DNA of 64,000 nucleotides, from the NCBI GenBank assembly GCA_011032825.1, contig JAADJZ010000005.1, positions 1,741,001 to 1,805,000 of the forward strand. The letters run 5' to 3'. This DNA comes from Massariosphaeria phaeospora (Eukaryota; Ascomycota; Dothideomycetes; Pleosporales). Positions 1 through 9,437 of this stretch are shown in pieces (positions within the stretch are counted from its first letter, which is position 1; the number at the start of each line of letters is the position of its first letter). Both the position numbers and the translations under genes were made by a program. The notes under the pieces are model-generated. The model saw only the letters and a list, made by a program, of their open reading frames with translations, ran no database searches and was not told the origin of the DNA.

Positions 1-556
1 GTGGGCTTGTCTGCCTGAATTATCTTGGTTACGATAAGGTTTGGTTTCTGGTCCGTCATCCACTGCACTCATCAGCATCTCTGCACTGTTTTCTCTCCCA
101 TCTACCGTATAACTCACATCCCAGTTCTGCGCCAGGAAAGCATGTTCGTCGGTATGCCACGCCAATGCCGTGCAGCCATCGCTGAACAAGCCGAAATTGA
201 TCTCCGTCCGCACATTCAGTGCCACAATGTCTAGCAACTCTCTTCCAGCACCATCTGCGATGCCGCGAATCTCCTCATGGTACGCGGGCCATATCTCCTT
301 TGCATACTCTTCGAATTCCTTTCCATGTTCAAGGACTTGTGGCCATGTCTGCTTACAATTTTGTAAGAAAAGTCCAGCGTAAAAGTCGATACAGCGGCTA
401 ACTTCCACCTTGGCGACAGAACCATGCTGGAAGCCGATCTAGACACGTTCGTTAGCCAACGATAACGACTTCCAAGTGTAGGCTTGTTGTTCGTATCGTA
501 GCATTGGCGTCATGACGTACCTCGTATGGCGTTCCTTTGCACTCAATAATCTGCAT
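1..556 (-). CDS. Isopenicillin N acyltransferase-like peptidase (C45 family), 3' part cut by window edge
   Basis: The product resembles fungal acyl-CoA:isopenicillin N acyltransferase (AAT/IAT, peptidase C45), an Ntn hydrolase that cleaves itself at a Gly-Cys bond. Three exons can be joined: 556-521, 438-118 and 62 to beyond the edge. Introns 520-439 (GTACGT...TAG) and 117-63 (GTGAGT...CAG) keep the frame. The N-terminus reads MQIIECKGTPYEIGFQHGS, very close to the start of the Penicillium enzyme. The autocatalytic site is visible as D-G-C at residues 99-101, preceded by NVRTEI and followed by AQNWD, all family landmarks. Family proteins are about 350 residues, so roughly 60% lies outside the window. 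No penicillin cluster genes (ACVS, IPNS) are visible nearby. Many fungi carry AAT-like paralogues without making penicillin, so the substrate is unknown. Confidence 0.82.
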
Positions 557-1176
557 CTTCCCAATTGCGTCTTTAACCTAACATTCTTCTCAGAAGAAAC
601 ATGCAGTCCAGGTGCCGACATATAAGCTTCCTGGATCACTACTTCTTGTCACATGGCGCCAACTGGGCGAATTAATGCCTATCGGTCCCTAGCAGTAGTC
701 CCTCGGCAGCTTCAATGTACCCCTCACCAGCGCTCTTCCCCGCTGCCAACACACACCATGATCATCATGACCCCGCGCCGCAGTGAATCTACGCCAAGCG
801 CTTCTGCCACGGAGGATTTTACATGCTCAACTTCGCATGTATGCATGCAAGCTTGGGCTCACGCTTTAACGCTATTGCAACTAGGGTTATGGTTGAGAAG
901 CACTCGCGAACGAGGGACTCAGGAGGTACCACCATAGAGCTCATAGCCGAAGAGTTACGGCTAGCAGGTGCTGTTGTGGAACCAGGGCGTCTCCTTCCTT
1001 CCAAGTTGATAAGATGACTTTGCCCGTTGCTGCAACGACGTTGGAGCGCTGATCTCTTTTCCTCTCACCGAAATTGCTGACGTAATAAACAAGAGAAAAT
1101 ATAGCAACAGTTAAAACACTCCACTCACCTGCGTCTAAAACATATACACCAACTCCTCTCGTCAATTCAATTCAAC
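557..1176. other. Intergenic region between divergent genes
   Basis: Shared upstream region of the acyltransferase-like gene (leftward) and the polysaccharide deacetylase (rightward). I see no convincing ORF, RNA gene or repeat. It presumably holds both promoters. Confidence 0.5.
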
Positions 1177-2217
1177 ATGCCGGGCAAGAGAGTGCTCTGT
1201 TGCTACGGCATAGATATCGACGCCGTGAGCGGATGGTATGTTATCTTCCACTGCTATGGAAGCCATCACTGACGTTCTATATAGGCTGAACACCCGCGAC
1301 GGCTCACCTGCCAACCCCACGGATGTCTCTCGCGGCATCTTCGGTGCAACCGTGGGTATTGACCGTCTGCTCAAGCTCTGGGACAAGTACAACATCAAAG
1401 CCACATGGTTCGCGCCCGCGCACTCTGTGGAGTCGTTCCCCTCGCAAATCAAGAAGATCATCGACAAAGGTCATGAGATCGGTCTGCACGGGTACACGCA
1501 CGAGTTAGTCAGCACGTTGAGCGAAGAGCAGCAGCGAGACGTCCTAGCCAAAAGCATCAAGGTCTTAACCGAGGTCACTGGCAAGAAGCCGAGAGGATGG
1601 ACTGCGCCTGCTTGGTCGACGTCCAACGAGACGGTCAAGCTCCTGGAGGAATTTGGAATCGTAAGTCCTCGCAGCTTTCTCTACCCTCAAAGTGTCAGCT
1701 GCTCAAGCGTCCCAACTCCGCCCAGGAATACGACCACTCCTTCATGCACCACGACTCCCAACCCTACTTCCTCCCCGCCCCCCACCTCACCCCGCTCGCC
1801 CCGACAAACACCGCCCGCGCAGCCTCCACCTGGATGACGCCCATGGCCCCGCTGCAGTCCTCCTCCGTCGTCGAAGTCCCCGCGAACTGGCACCTCGACG
1901 ACTGGCCGCCCTTCCAACTCTCCCTGACGCAGGCCTCAACCCACGGCTACGTCGACACGGCAAGCGTTGAGCGGCTCTGGAAAGACCAGTTCACGTACTT
2001 GTACCGCGAGTGCCCCGAGGACGGCAGCTTCGTGTTCCCGATCAGCGTGCACCCCCAGGTTAGCGGGAAGCCGCAGGTCGTGTTGCTGCATGAGCGGTTC
2101 ATTGAGTGGATCAATGACCATGTGGGCGTCGAGTGGTGCACAATGGAGAAGGTGGTGGACGAGTTCAAGGCGGGTAGGATTGGGGGCGTGAGTGTCGAGG
2201 GGGGCGTGGATGTCTGA
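1177..2217 (+). CDS. Polysaccharide deacetylase (NodB-fold, PgdA/PuuE-like)
   Basis: Carbohydrate esterase 4 / NodB-type metal-dependent deacetylase of 308 aa. Exons are 1177-1235, 1285-1660 and 1726-2217, with introns of 49 and 65 nt (GTATGT...TAG, GTAAGT...CAG). The first metal motif reads GIDIDAVSGW near residues 12-20. The second is the HGYTHE motif (H-x3-H type) about one third in, after a typical KYNIKATWFAPAHS stretch. This arrangement matches the HpPgdA/PuuE-like subgroup, which includes N-acetyl-sugar deacetylases and cyclic imide hydrolases, rather than secreted chitin deacetylases. No signal peptide is seen, so a cytosolic enzyme is likely. The exact substrate is not determinable. 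Confidence 0.85.
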
Positions 2218-2376
2218 GGCTTTCTTTCAGTCGTGCAAGTATTGGGCAAGGCATCGATATGAGGTTTGCAAAGCTCTGTCGTGTCTGCTACGTAGGGCGA
2301 TGTGTTTAGTAGAGTAGTGTGTAGAGGTTTAGTCTTGAATTGTTGGCATATCCTGCGCCGCGTTAACCATGATTTA

Positions 2377-2650
2377 CAAAGACCTGCTGTAGCTGGCACA
2401 GTGGGCAATGTCTTGAAAGAGCATTCCAACGTAATCCGTCTATTAAATCATGTACTGTAGTCTAATGGCTAACTTCCTATCGCTATGCATGTGCTCCGTG
2501 CTATCGCGTGGAAACTGGGGGGTGAGCCAGAAGGTGCTCAAGAGACCTATCCAAAGCGCGCAAAGATCTGCTGTAAGTGGCACGCTGAGTAACGTTGTGA
2601 AAGAGCAGTCCGACGTAATCCGTCCGATAAATCCTGTACCATAGCCTAAC
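2377..2650. repeat. Imperfect direct repeat pair (about 90 bp each)
   Basis: Two diverged copies, 2377-2470 and 2561-2650, share a common order of blocks: CAAAGAYCTGCTGTA, GTGGCAC/CTGGCAC, GAAAGAGCA, CCRACGTAATCCGTC and ATCMTGTACYRTAG. They lie just downstream of the deacetylase stop codon, in the convergent spacer before the HExxH gene. Probably an old local duplication. No ORF is conserved across the two copies. The remaining parts of 2218-2788 show nothing further. Confidence 0.6.
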
Positions 2651-2788
2651 ACCTGATTTTCTATCCTTGAAATCCGTAATGTCGTGATGAGTCGTAAGTA
2701 TGATCTGGAAGGTGGTTGAAAGGTCGATGCAAGTATCTAGCACGCTGGGTATTGTCCTGATCGAGCCATGGGTCTGCAGCGGTCGCCG

Positions 2789-4456
2789 TTAATCCTCGCT
2801 CTTCAGCACATCCCGTACTTTGCTCCAAGTATCCAGCTGCTGATGCTCTTTCTCCCACGGCATGACCTGATCCGGCGCGTACAATAAGGATCTAACCAAC
2901 GTGTTATCCCTTTTTAGGTCCCAGCCTCTTTCTGTATATGGGCTTGGGAACTTCCTGCTTGGTACAGCCCTGCCGGTATTGTGCGGTTCGAGTTTCAGTT
3001 TGCCGACTGGCTCTTTCATGAATTCAAGCCCATCTTGTGCGATCCTCTTCCACGACTTGCTCTGAAACCAGGCGTGAATCCATGCCGAAGGGACAATCAG
3101 GCGAAACTCCCCGTGGCGCTCTGGCATCGGTGAAGTGTGAGTGCCTGACGGAATTGACGTCTCCGATGGATGGAACGAGCTGCAAGCAGTGTCCCCATCC
3201 TCTGGCGCCCTGTTTACCCGTACGACCCCGCTAATGGAACGCTCCCAGCCTTCTCCCATCTCGTGCTCATTGGATTCAATCGAGGTATATGCTTCGCGTG
3301 AAGTTGCAGTCCCAAGCCCAAACCAGATTCCGTGTACCAAAGCGTAAAGCCCATGTGTTAGTTCATGAACTATCAATTGGGCAAAGTAAAACGAAACCTT
3401 TAGTTGAGTTTCCTTGTCGTGGCGGTCCAACTGCTCCAGTAATCGGATATCGGAGATCCTGATTGAGATCCTGCTCCAACCATCGTTAAAGAGGCGAGTC
3501 CTGAACGGTGTATCATAAAGCAAGGGGAGACGCCTTGCCCCCTTAGGGAACACCCAATTATGAAATGCCCTGGCGCCGGTTCTCTCGAACTCATATGTTC
3601 CGTCATCGCCGAGCCTGAAATATGTCCGTGAGGCCATTTATTTGAAGAAAACACCAACTAAGTCGTTCCCCTCTCCCGCTGGAATGTCGCTGGCTCGCAA
3701 GTGTGGGCGCCTATCGCTGGCGTAGGCAAGGTTACTCGTCGCGATATTCCGAAAGAACAAAAGGGCCTTGGGCTCAGTAACAAACTTAGATGCTAAGCGC
3801 AGAGCAGGTTCCATGCTGCTCCAAGCAGCGTCTGACAAGTTGAGGGGCCAGCGAGCTCGCACGAACAGCTCATGAACTTCGTTATCTAGAGTGGTGAGGA
3901 GCGCCCCCGGAGGTACTTGCCCAGCTGCGGAAAGCAAAAGGTTGTTGTAAGATGCTGCCAGACGGTCGACAAGAGCGAGGGGGAGGAAGGTTACGGAGAC
4001 GGGGTTGGCTGGGTATTGCGGCATCGACTGACCACCCACGGGCGCCCATGTATTATTTCTGCATAGCTCGTTTGCTCGTTCTAGAAAACTCGGATCCTCT
4101 AATCATGTTGTGTGTCAATCACAGCTGAGCCCACCGATCGAATGGGTTCCAAAGGAGCAACAGTTGTGGTACTCACGAAGGATTTCTACGGCGACCTTCA
4201 AACTGGCTCCTTGTAGAGGATAGCGAGTGTGAACTATGTCTGTTCCCACTATATATGAAAGCGAGTAGCTGTCTGAGACGGTGACCTGTCAGTGTCCGAT
4301 CCTGCCTAGGTAACAGACAGAAGCTGCCGGCCCGGGCGATGGAGACGCGGACAACGTACCTGGAAAGTCTCTGTAGTGGCTCACGAAGAGTCCGAGCCGG
4401 TGTAGAACCACCGTGTTAGGGTTAGTATGAGCAGTCGCAGAATTCTGGAATGCCAT
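2789..4456 (-). pseudogene. HExxH metallopeptidase-like protein, copy A, with an in-frame stop
   Basis: Predicted exons are 4456-4385, 4285-4177 and 4098-2789. Introns 4384-4286 and 4176-4099 both have GTGAG donors and YAG acceptors and keep frame. The long exon contains one TAA at 3640-3638, with coherent coding on both sides in the same frame. I found no canonical intron that removes it in frame. A zinc motif HELTH is followed about 30 residues later by E-M-G-E, giving the H-E-x-x-H...E-x-G pattern of gluzincin-like peptidases. No signal peptide is seen. A diverged paralogue lies at 7873-9020 and shares the blocks LDN-x2-H-x-LF and ALxLAS. I do not recognise a named family. If the TAA is bypassed, the protein would be about 500 aa. 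It could instead be functional with an unusual intron. Confidence 0.6.
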
Positions 4457-5119
4457 GGCGTCGATGGTGATATGGGTGTGGTGGTGGGGTGGCGGAGAAA
4501 GCGTGGGTGCGGTCAACACTCTTCAGGCTTGACCAATCTCAACGCCGCTTCCGGAGCGGGACACCAGTAACCAAAGGCTCATGTAGTATGCATTTCTGCA
4601 GGTTCAGTCCTCTACGTAATGGCTTTTGAGTACAGGCCTTGTATGACTGGAAAACGTCCACTCAGGAGGCTCGGCCAGACCCCCGGTGTCTGCCGGGCAC
4701 GCTGAGCGCCAACGAAACCGTGGTAACAGAAATAGACGCGCCGCCTCATGATGACCACACTGCCGCAAATTTCAGCAGTGTATCACGAACACCTAGCCAC
4801 CGCAGTGCGCGCCCATCGTATGTGGCGCCGACCCTACGCGGCGGCGGCCACGACGACAGTAGTTTGCTATGCGGCAAGGCAGAGCTGAGGCTGGAGGAAC
4901 CGCTGCATCCCCGTACGTTAGCAACACTGCTAGTAGCAGTTTTCTCCTGGTAGAATCCGTCTCGACACTACAGTACCATGGGCCGGATTTCCACAGTCAG
5001 TATACGATTCCTCGGGGTCCGCTGAACGCTGTCCGGGGCCACGGCATTACACAACAATATACACTGAGTACCCGAAAGATTTGCGTTGACAAGTAATCTC
5101 ATCGTCTTTCTCCTACAGC
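4457..5119. other. Intergenic, no supported gene
   Basis: Contains a 104-codon open frame on the plus strand (4639-4953) with no recognisable domain, no conserved composition and no good context. I treat it as chance. Upstream part of HExxH copy A and downstream part of the ABM gene. Confidence 0.4.
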
Positions 5120-5636
5120 CTACAGCTTGCTAGCAAACCCGCCGACCTCCTTTGTCAAATAAACCTTCATCGGACTGCTCAGCAGATCCTCCGTCTTCAA
5201 CGCTTCCCCTAGCTTCTTGAAGTCCTTACTCGCAGCATGAACCCCTAGGCTCTTCTTATCTTTGTACCTAGATGTTCGCCATCAGCGTGTTCCTTTTACA
5301 CGTACGCCTGGCACACTCCTGGAACACCAAAAAGGCAGAAATGGACAAACAACGGTTTTGGACGGCAATGAAACAGAGTGACAATAAGTCGTGTGCTATA
5401 CGTACGTTTCTAGCAATACAAACACCGGGGTCTTTGTGTTTGTCTGACGCTGCAGATGATACCGTAACGTGCCGGGTTCGTTGGCTTTTACGGATGCTGC
5501 TGCATTCAGCAGAAGTTCTTCGACCTTTCTTTTGTTAGGCAAGTCGTCCATCTATGCAGTTTGATGATCACATTACTCTGTCTGCTTTGCCTGGCTTGGG
5601 CTCTATTATCGCAACCACGTCGAAAGGTTCGGACAT
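5120..5636 (-). CDS. Antibiotic biosynthesis monooxygenase (ABM) domain protein
   Basis: A compact 108-aa protein assembled from three exons: 5636-5577, 5524-5406 and 5267-5120. Intron 1 (52 nt) has a GTAATG donor, a CTAAC branch point and an AAG acceptor. Intron 2 (138 nt) has GTACGT...TAG. All joins keep frame. The sequence begins MSEPFDVVAIIEPKPGKAD, continues with NEPGTLRYHLQR, and ends YKDKKSLGVHAASKDFKKLG...KEVGGFASKL. This follows the ABM (dimeric ferredoxin-like barrel) pattern, including the YKDKxxLxxHxxSxxF core. Such proteins are small cofactor-free oxygenases or quinol-type modifying enzymes. The substrate is unknown. Each exon is too short to stand out as an ORF, so ORF-based annotation would miss it. 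Confidence 0.8.
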
Positions 5637-6096
5637 GCTCAATGACGTGCGGATGTATGTGTAGTCAGATAAGGAATAGAGTCGAATAGACTGTGTAAAT
5701 GAGTTGGGACGGTAACTGTTGAGATTATAGGAATAAGAGTGATGACAAGAGTTGACGTGAAGGGTGAAGTGAAGTGAAGTGTGCCCGGAGCCGAAATATG
5801 CCGAGACTAGTCAGCGTGTGGAAGGTACGTGCGAGATGTGATTGGCGGATCTATTTTGACTGATTAAATGTAACAGAGCCGGGATAGGCTTTGATCTAGA
5901 TAGTTATGGCACTATCAAACTATATCCTTATTTACATTTGTGAGACATGGTTCATGTGCAAGTGGTGAAGAAAGTACGTGTGGAAATGTTGTGATTTAGC
6001 AACTGTCCAAAGGCTCCTCACTACTAGAGTAATAAAGATGCTATGATACAGGATACATTGACTCGGCGTATGAGTATATTGAGACCATGCCCGCAT
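5637..6096. other. Intergenic, no gene seen
   Basis: Between the ABM gene (upstream side) and the 3' end of the exopolyphosphatase gene, both on the minus strand. Contains short GAAGTGAAGT-type repeats near 5770-5780 and otherwise nothing recognisable. Confidence 0.4.
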
Positions 6097-7542
6097 TTAA
6101 TCCCAGCTCATAACCGCTTTGTCGACAATCGGACGGATAATTTTACGACCAGCACCAGACTCATGCGTCCAAACCATCTGCCTTGCCGCAAGCTCGTGAA
6201 CCCTATGCCACGGCTTGAGCGGCAACTCCGACTTCTCAAGAGCTTCCTTCACCACATGGAATAGCGAATCTGCCTGAGCCTGGTCGATCCGGACATCGTC
6301 CCGAACGACGAGCGCAATCTCTCTGATCTTCTTCTTTTTGCCGTCCACGCGGATCTTATATTTGTTCAGAATGATGCTGATATCAACGCCAGTTTCGGCG
6401 GTCCAGGCGGCGTGGATGGCAAACCAGTCGAATAGTTCTCTAAACTCTGTCTTCTTGATCTGCTCGTCCAGAGAGTAAGGGATCGACGCATAGCCCAGGC
6501 TGATGGTAGGGGTACGGGGCGAAGGTGTATCGACAAGGTCGCCTTTCCAATCACGACGTAACAGATCGCGAACGCCGAGATGGTCTAGATCCTTCTTAGC
6601 TCCGCTCAGCTCTTCGTCCAGTTCGTCCATGACCTCTTGTAGACCTTCGCCTGCCCAGTTGCTTCGCTTCAGAATGCGCTTCGAGGTTTCAATGTCTGTT
6701 TCCATCGTAGCATCGCTTGTCAGGCCACCGGAATCGATAGCTATCGCGCTCAAAATCAGCTCTAGGAGCTCGTGCGGCATATGGTATTCTTCTGGGAGTT
6801 TCTCAAGTTCGTCTAACATTTGCCGGGCGACAATAGTAGTGCAACTCGCCGCCTGCTCGAAGATTCGTGGTTTGGCATCGGGCCCAGCACCGTGGTCAAC
6901 GTGATGATCGAAGATGCTCAATATTTTCGCCTTGTTCCACTTCCGTAGAGGCTCGGGATGATCTACCAGGATGATTCCCTTGAGCTTAGGACTGAGAGTT
7001 TCAGGGTCCTCGGGCAGCTCGTCAATGGTCAACAGATCTTCATGCCCGCTCGTCATTTGTGAATTGTCCAGAGCGACTTTGTTCTCAGGCCGAAGATCCA
7101 GCGCATCCCAGGGTGTCTGAAGTAGTGCAATAGCTTTGGTTGGATGTGTCGTGTTTTGTGTGGAATGCCCGAGATGATATGCCCATGTAAGCGCCGCCGC
7201 CATGCTGTCGAGGTCTCCGCCTTCATTGCCCTGTACGAGAATCCATTCCGCCTCTTTTCCAGCTTGCCAGTCAACCAAAAACTCTTTCTTAGTAGCGCGA
7301 CTCCATTCACTGAAATGTCCAACGCCCTTCTTGGGAGCTTTGAGTGCGTCGGTTTGCGATGGTGCACCAATCACGACCTGTGGTTGAGGATGAATTCGTG
7401 GCATAGCTGCTGTAGCAGAAGATGCCGCCACCAGCGCAGCATAGATAGTATGGAAAAGCTTCATTGCAGCGTTTCCAGATGCTTGATGTAGCGAAGCAGA
7501 GATGGTTGATGCATGTGTTTTGTTAGGGAAGGCGTCAGCCAA
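6097..7542 (-). CDS. PPX1: Exopolyphosphatase, DHH/DHHA2 family
   Basis: Single-exon 481-aa protein of the yeast Ppx1 type, which removes terminal phosphates from inorganic polyphosphate. Metal-binding motifs are in order: GNEGGDLDS (DLDS at 110-113), VDHPE (D193-H194) and the signature FDHHVDHG (DHH at 212-214), followed by a DHHA2-like C-terminal half with SAIAIDSGGL. An internal Met at residue 27 starts MKLFHTIYAALVAASSATAA, which looks like a cleavable signal peptide. Starting there (7464) would give a 455-aa secreted or vacuolar-lumen protein. Starting at 7542 would bury that segment. Yeast Ppx1 is cytosolic, so the location is uncertain. The neighbouring minus-strand genes are unrelated. 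Confidence 0.88.
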   Translation of the reverse strand: MADAFPNKTHASTISASLHQASGNAAMKLFHTIYAALVAASSATAAMPRIHPQPQVVIGAPSQTDALKAPKKGVGHFSEWSRATKKEFLVDWQAGKEAEWILVQGNEGGDLDSMAAALTWAYHLGHSTQNTTHPTKAIALLQTPWDALDLRPENKVALDNSQMTSGHEDLLTIDELPEDPETLSPKLKGIILVDHPEPLRKWNKAKILSIFDHHVDHGAGPDAKPRIFEQAASCTTIVARQMLDELEKLPEEYHMPHELLELILSAIAIDSGGLTSDATMETDIETSKRILKRSNWAGEGLQEVMDELDEELSGAKKDLDHLGVRDLLRRDWKGDLVDTPSPRTPTISLGYASIPYSLDEQIKKTEFRELFDWFAIHAAWTAETGVDISIILNKYKIRVDGKKKKIREIALVVRDDVRIDQAQADSLFHVVKEALEKSELPLKPWHRVHELAARQMVWTHESGAGRKIIRPIVDKAVMSWD

Positions 7543-7872
7543 GCCATGTTCCGGTTTTAGGTCAACGCTAGCTTATTTAGCCTGCCCCGTGTGCCTTGGA
7601 AATACGCGGCTTTAGAACAGCGACTCCATCCCCTCAAAAGGGTCATCACCTTTAGTCGTTTGCTCACAATTACGTTAATATTATCTGAAGCCGGATGGCT
7701 TGACATTTCTTATTGAATCTGGTATCAATTTGTTTTCAAGTGTACATAGTCTAAAACTGACAACCTTTTGGGGAATTAGCACGCAGCCGACTACACAAAC
7801 TGCGTTCATGGTTTAAAATACTAACAAGGCTATGCAGTGCAATCTAGAAACTTCAGAATATGCTCGTATGAT

Positions 7873-9020
7873 TTAAACCTTGAGAGATACCTCCCCAATG
7901 ACAGTAGAGTCGGTCCCAATACGTGCTTGTGTTCCACCACGGGCGTAACCGAACATCCAATGCCGCGACCGATCCTTGAGTTTCTGGTGGAAGTCTTTCT
8001 CGTTGTGAATCCGATCCCAGAACACTTTGGTGAACCAGGCATTTATCCACTCTATGTCGACGAAGTAGACATAGAGGGAGCCATGGCTTCCATCAGGATT
8101 CACCCTTGGCCGCATACCGTTTATACCACGTATGCATGCAACTGGCGAAATACTTGTGTGTCCAAAGACGAACCTCGTCACTGAAATACCTAGTTCAGGC
8201 TTGAAGCCGGCCTCAAGCTCTTTCTTGGTATGGAAAGGCTCGGAGGTGATGTGTTCACCGCCCCACAGATTAAACCCATGTCCAACTTCGTGAACGAGCG
8301 TGTGCACAAATTCAAATAAGAAGCTCCTATTCTGACACTCTGTGTTACTGCATCGTCCTTGAAGTAATCAAAATATTGACCATGGAAGATAATCGAAGTT
8401 GTCTTAAGGTCTCGAACTTCCGGCCAATGGGCGTTCAATGTAATAATCTGGGGTTGTAGTCAACTTGCTATCGCCGTGAAAATAACCAATCTTACGAAGC
8501 ACACGTACCGGGGCACGCGACGTAGTAGCCATAACCCCACCACCGAGTCCATTCCAGAAGCTGAAGGTATTGATGCGCGAGCCGTGGTCGAAGCGCTCCT
8601 CCGCCTTCATCGTATCCCAGATGTAGCCCGGATTTCCGGAATCATCCAAGTACGCATTACCTTTGGCATCATGCTTGACATCAGCGGTCGCAAGATGAAC
8701 CTACCAATGGAGCAAATTGCGTTCAGTAATAATTAAAGAAGCAAGCTGCAAGGCGGGTCTCATCTTATCGTATATGGCGTCCGTAATATCCTCCCACCGA
8801 TCGCGTGCGAACAACGCGTGGATAGGGTTATCCAGCGTGATCGGCCCTATGTCAGCCTCAGCAGCGCCAGCTTTTTTGAACAGTTCGAACACTTCCTATG
8901 CGGATTTTTTCTCTCGGGGTCTTCTTCTGAAGACGTGAGATCGTAGAGATCATAGTCCCCGCTCGTCATTGGCCGCACCACTTTCGCCTCTGGTTTTAAG
9001 TCTGATTTTGAATGTGCCAT
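7873..9020 (-). pseudogene. HExxH metallopeptidase-like protein, copy B, disrupted
   Basis: Diverged paralogue of the gene at 2789-4456. Coding blocks: a lysine-rich N-terminus from 9020; an exon beginning near 8908 after a CATAG acceptor, containing LDNPIHALFARDRW and ALQLAS; then an in-frame TAG at 8703-8701; then coherent coding to 8509; an intron 8508-8448 (GTACGT...CAG); and a final block with HEVGH and, downstream, E-x-E-A-G-F. Between about 8335 and 8315 the frame shifts by one base just before the zinc motif, with no plausible intron. One nonsense codon and one frameshift support decay, unless they are sequencing errors. The end WINAWF...W aligns with WIHAWF...W in copy A. No named family is recognised. 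Confidence 0.6.
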
Positions 9021-9437
9021 TATGATAGTAGTGGTAAATCTGTACACAGATGGTCTCTAACATGTTGGATGATATGGGGGACGCCTTTTTGGTGCTTAAT
9101 ATTACACTGTACAGCAACATGTTAACAATGTTTGAAAGAAAACAGAGGACAGGACCCACAGTTCGTAACGATATCCATACAACATGTCAGGTTTTCTCAT
9201 AATACAATGTAAGACATTATTTGCTCAGCATCCAATGACATAGGAAGAGGCTGATATGCCTGATTAGACAACCATATACATGTCTTGAGAAATTTGCGAG
9301 CGCGTTATGTACTGGTTGGTCCTACGATACCCGTATCGATTCAATGACATAGTGAGTATGTAGTCGTGAATTTTCGAAATAGCTTGATGATATGCGCTGA
9401 GTTGGTATGCTCGAACTCCTCACAATGCTGAAAAGAA
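9021..9437. other. Intergenic, no gene seen
   Basis: AT-leaning spacer between the copy B pseudogene and the 3' end of the methyltransferase gene. No ORF, RNA gene or repeat is supported. Confidence 0.4.
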
